Below, in pieces: positions 31,252 to 39,734 of a DNA stretch of 42,741 bases. Where the stretch lies: the NCBI GenBank assembly GCA_948560265.1, contig CAOXTD010000012.1, forward strand, positions 920-43,660, read 5' to 3'. Below the pieces are notes generated by a model. That model did no database searches. It was given only the letters and a program-made list of their open reading frames with translations, and had not been told where the DNA came from. Within the stretch, counting starts at the first letter, position 1; every line of letters starts with the position of its first letter. Source of the DNA: an uncultured Clostridia bacterium (GTDB taxonomy: Bacteria > Bacillota > Clostridia > TANB77 > CAG-508). Made by a program: the position numbers and the translations under genes.

Positions 31252-32253
31252 TTATACGATATACCATATTTTATTGTCCTTAAAATATTGATTTAATTCT
31301 TGTCTAAAAAACTCTTCTCCTTCTTTTCTAATATCTGTTTGATACATGTATTTTCCTTTTCCTCTTCCTGTCATTTTGTTTTTATCAAATATCTCTATGC
31401 TATTTTGAAATGCCTCTTTATTTATAGCATCATGAACATAACTGTAAGTCATAAAAATCACTTCAAAAAATATCTTTTCTTTTGCCTTTTGGCTTAAATT
31501 TTCTTGCAGATATACAATTAATTCATGATATAACTCTCTCCAATTTTCTAAAAAGATAACTGGTGCAATTAAGATTCCTACTTCATAATCCGCTTCTACT
31601 AATTTGTTAATTGCCTCTACTCTCTCTTTTAGTCTAGAGGTTCCAAACTCTACATTGTTAATAATATATTCTGGGTTTACACTCATTCTGATAATAACTT
31701 TATGCCTATGGTCTAGTGGTAATAAATCGTCTACATAGGCAAATTTTGTTGGAAAGGTTAGTTTTCCTTTTTCAGTATCCTTAAAGTTTTCTATGGTCCA
31801 AACTAAATTACCTGTTATGGTGTTTTCTAGTACCAAATCACTATTGCTTCCAATTTCAAAAGTTAATTCTTTCTCCGATTTGTTAGCTGTTTTGATGATT
31901 TTTTCTAACATTTCCTCTCTATTGACAAATAGCCTCATATAGGCACATTTATTATAATGACATACTAAGTAACAATACATACAACTAGCAATACAACCTG
32001 ATGAGGTATATGGTACTAAATAATCAGACACTTTATGGTTTTCTACAAATTTATGCGTTTTTCTCGTACCAATAATTAGGTTTTTCTTCATTTTTAGAAA
32101 TTCTGAATTTTCTTTCTTCCTCATTTCTTCTATATTGTTGTGATTTTCGATTTCAATTTTGGGAATATCCTTATATTTTTCTAGCAACATTTTTCCTAAC
32201 TCATAATTTTCTACATCTTTCTCAAAATAAATGGCATTTGGTTTAAATATCAT
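31252..32253 (-). CDS. splB: Spore photoproduct lyase
   Basis: 333 residues from ATG 32253, after GGGAGGCAAAAAA; a longer frame to 32430 only overlaps the Ppx-like gene. A radical SAM enzyme that repairs the thymine dimer (spore photoproduct) formed in UV-treated spores. The cluster motif is C87-x3-C91-x2-C94 in SSGCIASCMYC, followed by YLVCHYN. GTRKTHKFVENHK and EIGSNSDLVLE are further family-like stretches. Its presence implies the organism makes, or descends from makers of, endospores. It is the last gene of the long minus-strand run from the SDR gene. Confidence 0.9.
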   Translation of the reverse strand: MIFKPNAIYFEKDVENYELGKMLLEKYKDIPKIEIENHNNIEEMRKKENSEFLKMKKNLIIGTRKTHKFVENHKVSDYLVPYTSSGCIASCMYCYLVCHYNKCAYMRLFVNREEMLEKIIKTANKSEKELTFEIGSNSDLVLENTITGNLVWTIENFKDTEKGKLTFPTKFAYVDDLLPLDHRHKVIIRMSVNPEYIINNVEFGTSRLKERVEAINKLVEADYEVGILIAPVIFLENWRELYHELIVYLQENLSQKAKEKIFFEVIFMTYSYVHDAINKEAFQNSIEIFDKNKMTGRGKGKYMYQTDIRKEGEEFFRQELNQYFKDNKIWYIV

Positions 32254-32312
32254 TTTTTTGCCTCCCATTTTATTTTTACCATTATGAGTATTTTTATCCC
32301 TTCCATATTTTT

Positions 32313-33182
32313 CTATTTTTCTATAAGTCCATATACCATAGCAATATTTGTTGGCACTACATACTTTGCTCCAACTGCTTCTGCTACTACTAAAACAAAA
32401 GCCCACATTGCTCTTGTCGCATACCACCAATCTGGATCTTTTACTTTACTTCTTATCTCATCTAATGAAATGGCTTTATAATATCTTTGTGTTTCACTTT
32501 TTCTTGTTTCTATATCCATCATAATTGGAGCCGCTTCGTCACTATATAAAGTATTTTTTTCATATTTGATACCAGAATTTCTTGCGAATTTTTCATGTCC
32601 TCCACCTGCTAATATCAGTATATCAGCTTTTTCCTTTGGTAAATTTATTCTTTCTTTTATATAATTTTTTACGACCTCTAAATCTGCTATTGCATAGTCT
32701 TCTCCTAAATCAGGAAACTCTTGCATAATATCTATCACGCCAATTTTAGTGTTAACATTTTCTTTGATTTCATTATCATAAATGGCAATTTCAGTAGAAC
32801 CACCACCACCAATAAATACACATACTTTTTCTTTCACAAACCTAGTAGTTCCAAAAACGGTTAATTCGTTTTCTTCTTGTTGTGAAATAATCTGAAATGG
32901 ATAACCTGTTTCATTTTCAAATTTCTTTAGAAATTCATTTTTTTCGTCTTCTTGCAACCCTCTAAAAATACTCGTTCCACATATGTAGATATCTTGCACT
33001 TTCTCTTTAACTTCATTAACACTATTTATTAATTCTTTTACGTCTTCTTCTCTCAATTTTCCATCTTCTATATAATGCCTTTTGAATTGTATCGTCTTTT
33101 CATCTATTCTTTTAATTGTATTTCCATCATACTGGTCAATTTTGGTACATGTTGATCCCACTTCTATAATTACTTTATTCAT
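32313..33182 (-). CDS. Ppx/GppA-like ASKHA phosphatase
   Basis: 289 residues. The N-terminal strand IEVGSTCTKIDQYDG is the ASKHA phosphate-1 loop, and FIGGGGSTEIAIYDN is the Ppx/GppA phosphate-2 loop; LILAGGGHEKF is a third nucleotide-binding stretch. At about 290 residues it is close to the short two-domain form (Ppx1-like), without the C-terminal HD module of GppA. It may act on polyphosphate or guanosine pentaphosphate. It lies 59 bases upstream of splB in the same run. Confidence 0.7.
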   Translation of the reverse strand: MNKVIIEVGSTCTKIDQYDGNTIKRIDEKTIQFKRHYIEDGKLREEDVKELINSVNEVKEKVQDIYICGTSIFRGLQEDEKNEFLKKFENETGYPFQIISQQEENELTVFGTTRFVKEKVCVFIGGGGSTEIAIYDNEIKENVNTKIGVIDIMQEFPDLGEDYAIADLEVVKNYIKERINLPKEKADILILAGGGHEKFARNSGIKYEKNTLYSDEAAPIMMDIETRKSETQRYYKAISLDEIRSKVKDPDWWYATRAMWAFVLVVAEAVGAKYVVPTNIAMVYGLIEK

Positions 33183-33210
33183 TTTTTATCCTTCTTCTTT
33201 TAACTTAAAT

Positions 33211-33549
33211 TTATTTCCATATTCTTTCACAGTTTCTTCTTTCTTTGTCCTTGAATGCCTTAAAAATATCTATATCATTCATATTTGCTATACTAAGCAA
33301 ATAGATAAAACAGTCTGCTAATTCTTCCTCAACACTCGTATCATATTTTTTAGCAATATCTAAATGACCATTAGTATTTTTTCTAATTGCTTTTGCTAAT
33401 TCTCCTAGTTCTTCTAAAAATAGCATCATTTCTCTTTCAATTGTAACCGTGTCAAACTTTCTATCCTTTTTCATATCTTTAATATATTGTTGTATTTCTG
33501 CTACATTGCTATTTTCATTTAACATTTCTAACTTTTCTTTTAATTCCAT
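33211..33549 (-). CDS. MazG-like nucleotide pyrophosphohydrolase
   Basis: 112 residues, a single all-helical MazG domain. The metal-binding signature E46-E47-x2-E50 (FLEELGELAKAIRK) followed by E76-x2-D79 (EEELADCF) is complete. Such enzymes cleave (d)NTPs to NMP and pyrophosphate to remove non-canonical or excess nucleotides. It starts in the middle of the SDR-splB run, 19 bases after the PHP gene. Confidence 0.8.
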   Translation of the reverse strand: MELKEKLEMLNENSNVAEIQQYIKDMKKDRKFDTVTIEREMMLFLEELGELAKAIRKNTNGHLDIAKKYDTSVEEELADCFIYLLSIANMNDIDIFKAFKDKERRNCERIWK

Positions 33550-33568
33550 GTTTTACTCCTCTTCGTTT

Positions 33569-34441
33569 TTATTCTGCCCATTCTTTTATAATATCTTTAG
33601 AGATATTTAAGTTACCTCTTCCCACGCCAATTTCTATATCTGGCTTTGGTGTACCATGATAGTCACTTCCACCGCTTATATATAAATGATTTTGTTTAGC
33701 ATATGCTACTAAAATATCTTTTTTATCATCATCTGCCGATGATGGGTGAAAACATTCAATCCCATCTAATTCAGCTTCTTTTCTCAAATCTTCTATAAAT
33801 TTAATCGTATCTGGTATCCTATATTCAAATGGATGTGCTAGAAAAGCTTTTCCACCTGCCTTATGAATGATATCTATTACTTCTTTATATGGCGGTCTAA
33901 ATTCTATATGGTTCATAAAATAGCTACTCTCTGGATTTGCTAAACCTTTCCTAAAAAATAGACCAAATGACTGTGTAAATTCTCCTAAAATAGAATGGTT
34001 TTCTGGATATTCCATGATTTCTTCGTAAATGGCTCTTTCTACATATTCAGAGGCAGTTTTAGGCTTTCTAATCTTACTTTCATCATAGATAATTCCATGT
34101 TTATCACAAATATCTAGTAATCTTTGATGACATATTATTTGTTGCTCTTTTAATTTCTCTTCCGAATAATACTTTTGGCACCAATTATCAATAATTTCAG
34201 GTTTTACATAATATGCTAGTATTTCAATATTTCTTTTTTGAAATACTGCATGTAATTCTGTCCCTTTTATGACTTTTCCACTAAAAATATTCTTTTTAAA
34301 AGCTTCATCTTGATATTGTTTGCAAGTATCGTGATCAGTAATAGAAATATATTCTAATTGTTTTTCTTCACACATCTTTAATACTTCTTCTACTGTTTTA
34401 TCTCCATCTGAATATATGGTATGCATATGGATATCTATCAT
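33569..34441 (-). CDS. PHP domain metal-dependent phosphoesterase
   Basis: 290 residues from ATG 34441 (after AAAGGAGAGAAAAAG). PHP motifs in order: DIHMHTIYSDGDKT, ITDHDT, GTELHA, LAHPFEYR and GGSDYHG, giving a full trinuclear metal site. The layout matches the YciV/RNase AM group, which removes phosphate from 3',5'-bisphosphonucleotides and trims RNA 5' ends. Exact substrate is family-based inference. Confidence 0.85.
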   Translation of the reverse strand: MIDIHMHTIYSDGDKTVEEVLKMCEEKQLEYISITDHDTCKQYQDEAFKKNIFSGKVIKGTELHAVFQKRNIEILAYYVKPEIIDNWCQKYYSEEKLKEQQIICHQRLLDICDKHGIIYDESKIRKPKTASEYVERAIYEEIMEYPENHSILGEFTQSFGLFFRKGLANPESSYFMNHIEFRPPYKEVIDIIHKAGGKAFLAHPFEYRIPDTIKFIEDLRKEAELDGIECFHPSSADDDKKDILVAYAKQNHLYISGGSDYHGTPKPDIEIGVGRGNLNISKDIIKEWAE

Positions 34442-34457
34442 ATCTTTTTCTCTCCTT

Positions 34458-35447
34458 TTATTCTTTCCATTGATATACACTTAAATCTACTTTATTATTC
34501 ACTACTTTAACCCCATCTTTTTCTAATTTCTGCTTTTGAATTCCTTTTCCTCCAAACACAAAAGCCTCTGCCAATTCTCCTTTACTATTTAACACTTTAT
34601 AGCAAGGATATTTGTGCTCATCTGGATTTTTATGAAGTATATTTCCTACTGCTCTTGCTAACCCTTTGTTACCCAAACTTTCTGCCACCTGCTTATACGT
34701 AACAACTTTTCCCTTTGGTATAGTTGTTAAATAATCATACACTCTTTGAGATAAATTATCTCCTGTTAAACCACATTTATTTCCAATAGATAACTGATAG
34801 CTGTTGTCTATTAAACAATAGATTTCTTTTGTATCTACTGTATTATCTAGCTTTATCGTTATCCAACTTTTTTTATTCATATGATATCCTGGAAAAATAT
34901 TAGGTGTATTTAAGATGTCTTCTATCTTTTCTTTTTGATATCTTAAATCTATTACTTCAACTATTTTATCTGACTCTAGTCCTAGTTTTCTTTCTGATAA
35001 TGTTAATAGAACACCATACCATTTATCATTTTGTTTATTTCTCCAAATAGCATTGTCATCAAACTTTTCCCACAAAAATTCTAATTTGTCGCCATATTTT
35101 TGCCCTATATATTGTATCACTTCTTTTGACTGCTTGCTTTTAAAAGCTTCTTTGCTAGTACATTTTTGAATAATATCATCTATCACGTTTCCATAGTCTT
35201 GCCTTAGCTGTCCTACAAATTGACCAGTAGAGGTTTCTACATCTACTAAAACAAATTCTTCCTCATTACTTAAGTCTACTAATTTGGAATAACTTTCTCT
35301 ATTAGAAATAACTACTTCTATTTCAAATTGATTGTCTTGTATTTTGGTTTGATAAATATATGTATCTTTTTTTCTTTTGAAACCATATTGCACTAATTTT
35401 TCATAATTGATTTTTCTATTTTTTAACTTTTCCTCTAAGCTTCTCAT
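34458..35447 (-). CDS. MmcQ/YjbR-like protein fused to an MGMT (O6-alkylguanine transferase-like) domain
   Basis: 329 residues in three parts: an unnamed N-terminal alpha/beta module (1-95), an MmcQ/YjbR-like domain (about 105-225, with FDDNAIWRNKQNDKWYGVLL and GYHMNKKSWITI), and a C-terminal DNA-binding domain of the MGMT family (about 228-318, PKGKVVTYKQVAESLGN, then YPCYKVLNSKG). The alkyl-acceptor Cys282 is kept, but the usual PCHRV reads PCYKV, so His and Arg are replaced. It may still accept alkyl groups or may act as an alkyltransferase-like damage sensor. Three bases separate it from the HIT gene upstream. Confidence 0.75.
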   Translation of the reverse strand: MRSLEEKLKNRKINYEKLVQYGFKRKKDTYIYQTKIQDNQFEIEVVISNRESYSKLVDLSNEEEFVLVDVETSTGQFVGQLRQDYGNVIDDIIQKCTSKEAFKSKQSKEVIQYIGQKYGDKLEFLWEKFDDNAIWRNKQNDKWYGVLLTLSERKLGLESDKIVEVIDLRYQKEKIEDILNTPNIFPGYHMNKKSWITIKLDNTVDTKEIYCLIDNSYQLSIGNKCGLTGDNLSQRVYDYLTTIPKGKVVTYKQVAESLGNKGLARAVGNILHKNPDEHKYPCYKVLNSKGELAEAFVFGGKGIQKQKLEKDGVKVVNNKVDLSVYQWKE

Positions 35448-35450
35448 ATT

Positions 35451-35975
35451 TTATTCCTCTATATTGTGCTCTTTAAAATATTGTTTTACCTTCTCTATTA
35501 CTTCTAATATATTTTGAATTTCATTATCATTTACATTTTCTTGAGCATATACTGAAATATATCTTAAATATGTAATTCCTTTTCCAAACTTTTCAGTCAT
35601 CCAATCATATGTAGGAAAAATCCATATATGTAAATGCTTAGAGCGTTCTTCTTGAACCAATGTAACTTCCTTTATGGCTCCTAATTCTTTAAGTGCTCTT
35701 TCTGCATGTGCAATAACATTTCCTACTTCCATTCTTTCTTCTTTTGTTAATTCTGAAAATGAATTGATATGTCTTTTTACATTCACTATTAAAAAGCCTG
35801 GTATTGGAATTTCAGGATCTGCACCTAAAATCGTATGCTTTCCTTCGTAAATTGTTCCTCCTGGGATTTTTATTTCTCCTTTTGCAATGCTACATCCCAT
35901 ACATTCATATATCCACTCGTTTCCCAAAAAATCGATCGCCTTTTTGGCATTTCCTGCAAAATTGTTATCATTCAT
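35451..35975 (-). CDS. HIT-like family nucleotide hydrolase
   Basis: 174 residues. The pattern ECMGCSIAKGEI at the N-terminus and GFLIVNVKRHINSFSELTKEE in the middle fit HIT domains. The catalytic stretch is KHLHIWIFP with H114 and H116; the third position of the His triad is Trp118. These proteins hydrolyse or transfer nucleotidyl groups from dinucleoside polyphosphates or aminoacyl/adenylylated compounds. The altered triad makes activity uncertain. Confidence 0.65.
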   Translation of the reverse strand: MNDNNFAGNAKKAIDFLGNEWIYECMGCSIAKGEIKIPGGTIYEGKHTILGADPEIPIPGFLIVNVKRHINSFSELTKEERMEVGNVIAHAERALKELGAIKEVTLVQEERSKHLHIWIFPTYDWMTEKFGKGITYLRYISVYAQENVNDNEIQNILEVIEKVKQYFKEHNIEE

Positions 35976-35997
35976 TTTCTTACTCCTTAAATTTATA

Positions 35998-36339
35998 TCA
36001 CTCTATTATTTTATGTTGCTCTGGATACCAAGCTGGTGTGCATGGCATAACAATATTGCAGTCTGCCTCCCAGAAATATACTTCTCCTTTATCAATTAAA
36101 ATAACATCACCTTTTTGAAAATGGATTGTTTCTTCTTTTTTGTTTAAAGTTCCACTTCCTTCTATCACATAAATTAGTTCTTTACATTCTTCATTTACAC
36201 AATATCCCTTATCTGGATATCTTCCTTTAATTACTGCTGTTGCACAGTTAATGTCTTTGTCTTCTAATGGATATTCCCAAACTGTACATTTATCGCTATT
36301 ATTAAACTTCTCTGCTTCATTTAATTTTACTAATTTCAT
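35998..36339 (-). CDS. Small cupin domain protein
   Basis: 113 residues, one cupin barrel. CKELIYVIEGSGTLNKKEET and FQKGDVILIDKGEVYFWEAD are the two cupin motifs, but most of the usual metal-binding His residues are absent. A closing MPCTPAWYPEQHKIIE follows. Probably a small-molecule-binding or isomerase-type cupin; no substrate can be given. It sits 11 bases after the GNAT gene. Confidence 0.75.
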   Translation of the reverse strand: MKLVKLNEAEKFNNSDKCTVWEYPLEDKDINCATAVIKGRYPDKGYCVNEECKELIYVIEGSGTLNKKEETIHFQKGDVILIDKGEVYFWEADCNIVMPCTPAWYPEQHKIIE

Positions 36340-36350
36340 CTTTTACCTCC

Positions 36351-37493
36351 TTATATAATTCCGTCTTCTTTCATCATTTGTATTCCTTTTTCATGATCAT
36401 CTTCATCTGCTGATATATTGATAAATTTATTATTCCATAATTCCACTTTTTCATCACATAAACTAATACTAAAAATTTTTGGTTTTCCTTTAAATATCTC
36501 TTCGTGTTCTTTTTCATTAAAATAATATTCCCCGATATCCATATTCCTGTTGTAAAACTCCTGTGCTATTTCATTCCAAATTTCAAAAGTATATAATCTT
36601 AAATATTTTTTATTGTGTTCTTTTGCTATTTTAATCGTATAATCTAGTAGCTGCTTACCATATCCTAATTTTCTATATTCCTTCTTTAAGCCAATCCAAC
36701 TTACCCAAGCAGTATCTACATATTCAGGAATTTCATAAATTCCTGTTACTCCAATAGGTTCATCTCCATTATATGCTATAAATGCTCTATATAAATGTTC
36801 TTTTTCTCCTGTTACTTTCTTTTTATAGGTTACATAGGCACTTGAATTTGGAAATATTTCATATTGTGTTCTAGCTGCAACTTTTATATTTTGTTTGGTT
36901 AATTCTTCAAATTTTAGCTTTCTCATTATCTTACAATTTTTTGCTATCCTTTTTTTCCCTGTTATTGCTTCATAAATTTCTAATATTTCACTGATAATAT
37001 TATCTTCATTATCTTCATTTTTAGAAAACAGAAGTGGTGTATATATAACACCATATAAAAATAAGTCAAAATTCAATTCTTTACATCCTACATTTTCATA
37101 AAATGCTTTTCTTTTTTGTCTTACTAAATTTTCACTCTCTTCTTTCCCTAATCCAACTTTTTCAATTTCTATAAAAATGCCTTTACTTTCTTTTTCTCCT
37201 TCAAATAAAAGTTTTAATGCTTTTGTACCAAATTGTTTTTTTCTATATTCAGGTAATATGGCTAAATAATCTAAAATAATATATCCATTTTCTTTTACTC
37301 TATTTAATGTCATAAATCCTACTAATTGATTTTGATTCACTATTTTTATAATCTTTACATATCCTTTTCTATATCCTGTTTCAATTTGTTTAATAGTTTT
37401 TCTCTCTTCTTCTGGAAATATTGCTAAATAATATGGATATATTTCTTGTTTAAATTCTTCTATCGTTATATGTTCCAGTGTTATATCTTCCAT
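36351..37493 (-). CDS. Tandem GNAT acetyltransferase
   Basis: 380 residues with two GNAT domains. The first (about 1-150) has YLAILPEYRKKQFGTKALK as its acetyl-CoA loop. The second (about 185-345) has WIGLKKEYRKLGYGKQLLDY. The two are joined by a charged linker (about 155-185). N-acetyltransferases of this build act on small amines, antibiotics or peptides; the substrate is unknown. Part of the SDR-splB run, 18 bases after the metallophosphoesterase gene. Confidence 0.8.
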   Translation of the reverse strand: MEDITLEHITIEEFKQEIYPYYLAIFPEEERKTIKQIETGYRKGYVKIIKIVNQNQLVGFMTLNRVKENGYIILDYLAILPEYRKKQFGTKALKLLFEGEKESKGIFIEIEKVGLGKEESENLVRQKRKAFYENVGCKELNFDLFLYGVIYTPLLFSKNEDNEDNIISEILEIYEAITGKKRIAKNCKIMRKLKFEELTKQNIKVAARTQYEIFPNSSAYVTYKKKVTGEKEHLYRAFIAYNGDEPIGVTGIYEIPEYVDTAWVSWIGLKKEYRKLGYGKQLLDYTIKIAKEHNKKYLRLYTFEIWNEIAQEFYNRNMDIGEYYFNEKEHEEIFKGKPKIFSISLCDEKVELWNNKFINISADEDDHEKGIQMMKEDGII

Positions 37494-37511
37494 TTTTTCT
37501 CCTATTTATTC

Positions 37512-38339
37512 TTAAATATTATCTACTTTTATATGTTTTTCTTTTATCTTTATATTTCTATCTTCTAATTCAATTTCCAAATATATACCATCTGGAATTC
37601 CTAACATATCAGTATTATCTGTTAAAGAGCCTACTACATAATAGCTTTTTCCATCTTCTATAATCTGTTTAGTCCAATGCTGGTGTCCATTAAATATAGC
37701 TATTACATTATCATCTAACTTGATTATTTCTTTTACTTCTTGTCTATTATTCATTAAACCATCTTCTGGTTTCTTTTCAAACCAATAGTTTCCTATTTGT
37801 CTATCTTCTGCTAAACCAAAATGAGTAAATATTATGCAAGGTAATTTATTCTTTACTAAATCTTCTTTTAGCCAATTAATTTCTTTTTGTGACATACATT
37901 GTGCCTTATAAATTCCTCCATCATTTCCACCTAAATCTTCTCTTATATCAGTAGTTAATATAATAAAATGGTATCCCTTTAGGTCAAATGAGAATGTTGC
38001 ATTTTCATATTCCATAATTTTCTCAAGTTCTTGTCTTGAATTCATAGTGCGTAAATCATGATTTCCAATTACAGAATAAAACGGTATTTGAATATTTTTT
38101 AGTTTACCCCAAATATAAGTAAAATTTACAATGTCTTTATCATGATCGAATGTATCTTCGATTAAATCTCCTAAACATATACTTATGTCTGGTTTATCCG
38201 TATTTATTTTATCTATTAACTTATTGATTACTTCTATTGAGTATTGTGTAAGCTTTCTGCTCAAATTAAAGTCTACTTTCTCTGGTCTTTCATCTAAATA
38301 ATGAATGTCTGAAAAGACAACTAACTTGCATTTACTCAT
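37512..38339 (-). CDS. Calcineurin-like metallophosphoesterase
   Basis: 275 residues. The motifs are FSDIHY (D10, H12), CLGDLIED, IGNHDLR, IIFTHFG and FNGHQHW, giving a full two-metal site. It is larger than the protein at 21823-22530 and belongs to a different subgroup, closer to the cAMP phosphodiesterase/acid phosphatase-like type. No signal peptide. Confidence 0.85.
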   Translation of the reverse strand: MSKCKLVVFSDIHYLDERPEKVDFNLSRKLTQYSIEVINKLIDKINTDKPDISICLGDLIEDTFDHDKDIVNFTYIWGKLKNIQIPFYSVIGNHDLRTMNSRQELEKIMEYENATFSFDLKGYHFIILTTDIREDLGGNDGGIYKAQCMSQKEINWLKEDLVKNKLPCIIFTHFGLAEDRQIGNYWFEKKPEDGLMNNRQEVKEIIKLDDNVIAIFNGHQHWTKQIIEDGKSYYVVGSLTDNTDMLGIPDGIYLEIELEDRNIKIKEKHIKVDNI

Positions 38340-38403
38340 TATTTGCTCTCCTAAATTTAATTTCTCTTAATTCTATAAATCTTATCTAATTTCTTTCTCT
38401 TTC

Positions 38404-39210
38404 CTATAATTCAATAACATCTAAATCATCTGGTACATATATATTTCCATTAAAGTATTGTCTTGCTTCTTCTGTGTATAATTTTTTTCTGTTTTCTAAA
38501 TTATTATCACTTGCATGATATAATACTAAATTTTTAATATTCAAACTTGTTGCTATTTCTGATGCTGTTTTTACAGTAGAATGCATTTTTTCATATGGCT
38601 TAAATATATCTGCCTCTGAATCCATACACATTGCCTCATGTAATAACCATTCTGCATTTATTACTTCATCTCTTAATTTTTCATCAAATGTTTCATCACC
38701 TAAAAATACAAGTACCTTTCCATTTTCTAATATTGTTTTAAATCCAAATTGTCTATCCTTTTTTGCCTGAACATCTAAAAACTTAATATTATAATTTAGT
38801 ATCTTTACTTCTTCTTTATCCTCCACTATGTTAAAAATAATTCTATTATCTATAAGTTTTGTAAATTTTGATGGTAATACTTCAAACATTATTTTTCTAA
38901 TTGTACCTTCTAATTCTTTGTGCATGTAAATATTTAGATTTCCATCATAGTTATTATTGTCAAAAAATTTCTGTGCGTATCTTATAATCCAAAACATACC
39001 TAATATATGGTCTGTATGCTTATGTGATAAAATAATATTATGTATCTTTCTAAAATCTATCTTGGCATCTCTTAGCTGCCTTATTATTTGTAATCCCCCA
39101 CCTGTGTCTACCAATATAAGTTCCCCTTCATTATTTTCTAATGTAAAGCAAGTATTATAACAATCTAATGTCATTGCATGACCGGTTCCTAATATGTTTA
39201 ACTTTTCCAT
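38404..39210 (-). CDS. MBL-fold metallohydrolase
   Basis: 268 residues. The metal-binding motif is HKHTDH (H63, H65, D67, H68), with GDETFDE and a late YHASD. The layout is like the RNase Z/cyclic phosphodiesterase branch of the metallo-beta-lactamase fold, with a 'LHEAMC' stretch (about 190) that is usual there. It may act on RNA ends or cyclic phosphate esters. It follows the unidentified gene at 39237 by 26 bases. Confidence 0.8.
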   Translation of the reverse strand: MEKLNILGTGHAMTLDCYNTCFTLENNEGELILVDTGGGLQIIRQLRDAKIDFRKIHNIILSHKHTDHILGMFWIIRYAQKFFDNNNYDGNLNIYMHKELEGTIRKIMFEVLPSKFTKLIDNRIIFNIVEDKEEVKILNYNIKFLDVQAKKDRQFGFKTILENGKVLVFLGDETFDEKLRDEVINAEWLLHEAMCMDSEADIFKPYEKMHSTVKTASEIATSLNIKNLVLYHASDNNLENRKKLYTEEARQYFNGNIYVPDDLDVIEL

Positions 39211-39236
39211 ATCTATCTCCTTCTAATTCCTTTCTA

Positions 39237-39686
39237 TTATAACTTTTTTCCATATACTTCTGATGCTAGAGGATTTAAAAAATAAACTAATGTATTATCT
39301 GTCTTAAATTCTACAGCATCCCATTTTTCTCTTTTTATATATGAAAATCTTGTATCTTTTCCGACCTTTTCCATTAATATTTTTCTATCTTTCACAACAA
39401 AGTCAGCTGCTGCCTCCCAGTTTAATCTTGTTTCATCAAAAATCCTTATTTTTATATATATAAGCTTTCCATATTTTGTTTCTATAGGGTTATTTAAAGC
39501 ATATACATTTCCTCTCTCTGTTTTCTCTATTAATATAGCAAGTTTACTAATTTCTTTATCTAATAAAATTCTATGTTCTTCACTTTTAGGGAATATATCC
39601 AAGAAATCAATAGTTTGTAATCCTTTAATTTGTAATAAGTCTTTTTCTATCCTGTTTAAATTTTTATTTATTATTTCCTGTAACAT
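39237..39686 (-). CDS. Hypothetical protein of 149 residues
   Basis: Not recognised. Residues 1-60 are helical with Leu/Ile heptads (MLQEIINKNLNRIEKDLL), and residues 60-149 look beta-rich (RGNVYALNNPIETKYGKLIY, then WEAAADFVVKDRK). No signal peptide, membrane segment or metal motif. A good GAGG site precedes the ATG. It lies in the SDR-splB run between the peptidase and the MBL hydrolase and is cytoplasmic by appearance. Confidence 0.7.
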   Translation of the reverse strand: MLQEIINKNLNRIEKDLLQIKGLQTIDFLDIFPKSEEHRILLDKEISKLAILIEKTERGNVYALNNPIETKYGKLIYIKIRIFDETRLNWEAAADFVVKDRKILMEKVGKDTRFSYIKREKWDAVEFKTDNTLVYFLNPLASEVYGKKL

Positions 39687-39734
39687 TTTATTCCTCCATA
39701 ATTCACAAATGCTTAAAAGCTGTTATCACTTCCA

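Noticed and set aside
32254..32430. 59-residue N-terminal extension of the spore photoproduct lyase
   Set aside because: Overlaps the Ppx-like gene in another frame; GGGAGG before ATG 32253 marks the true start.
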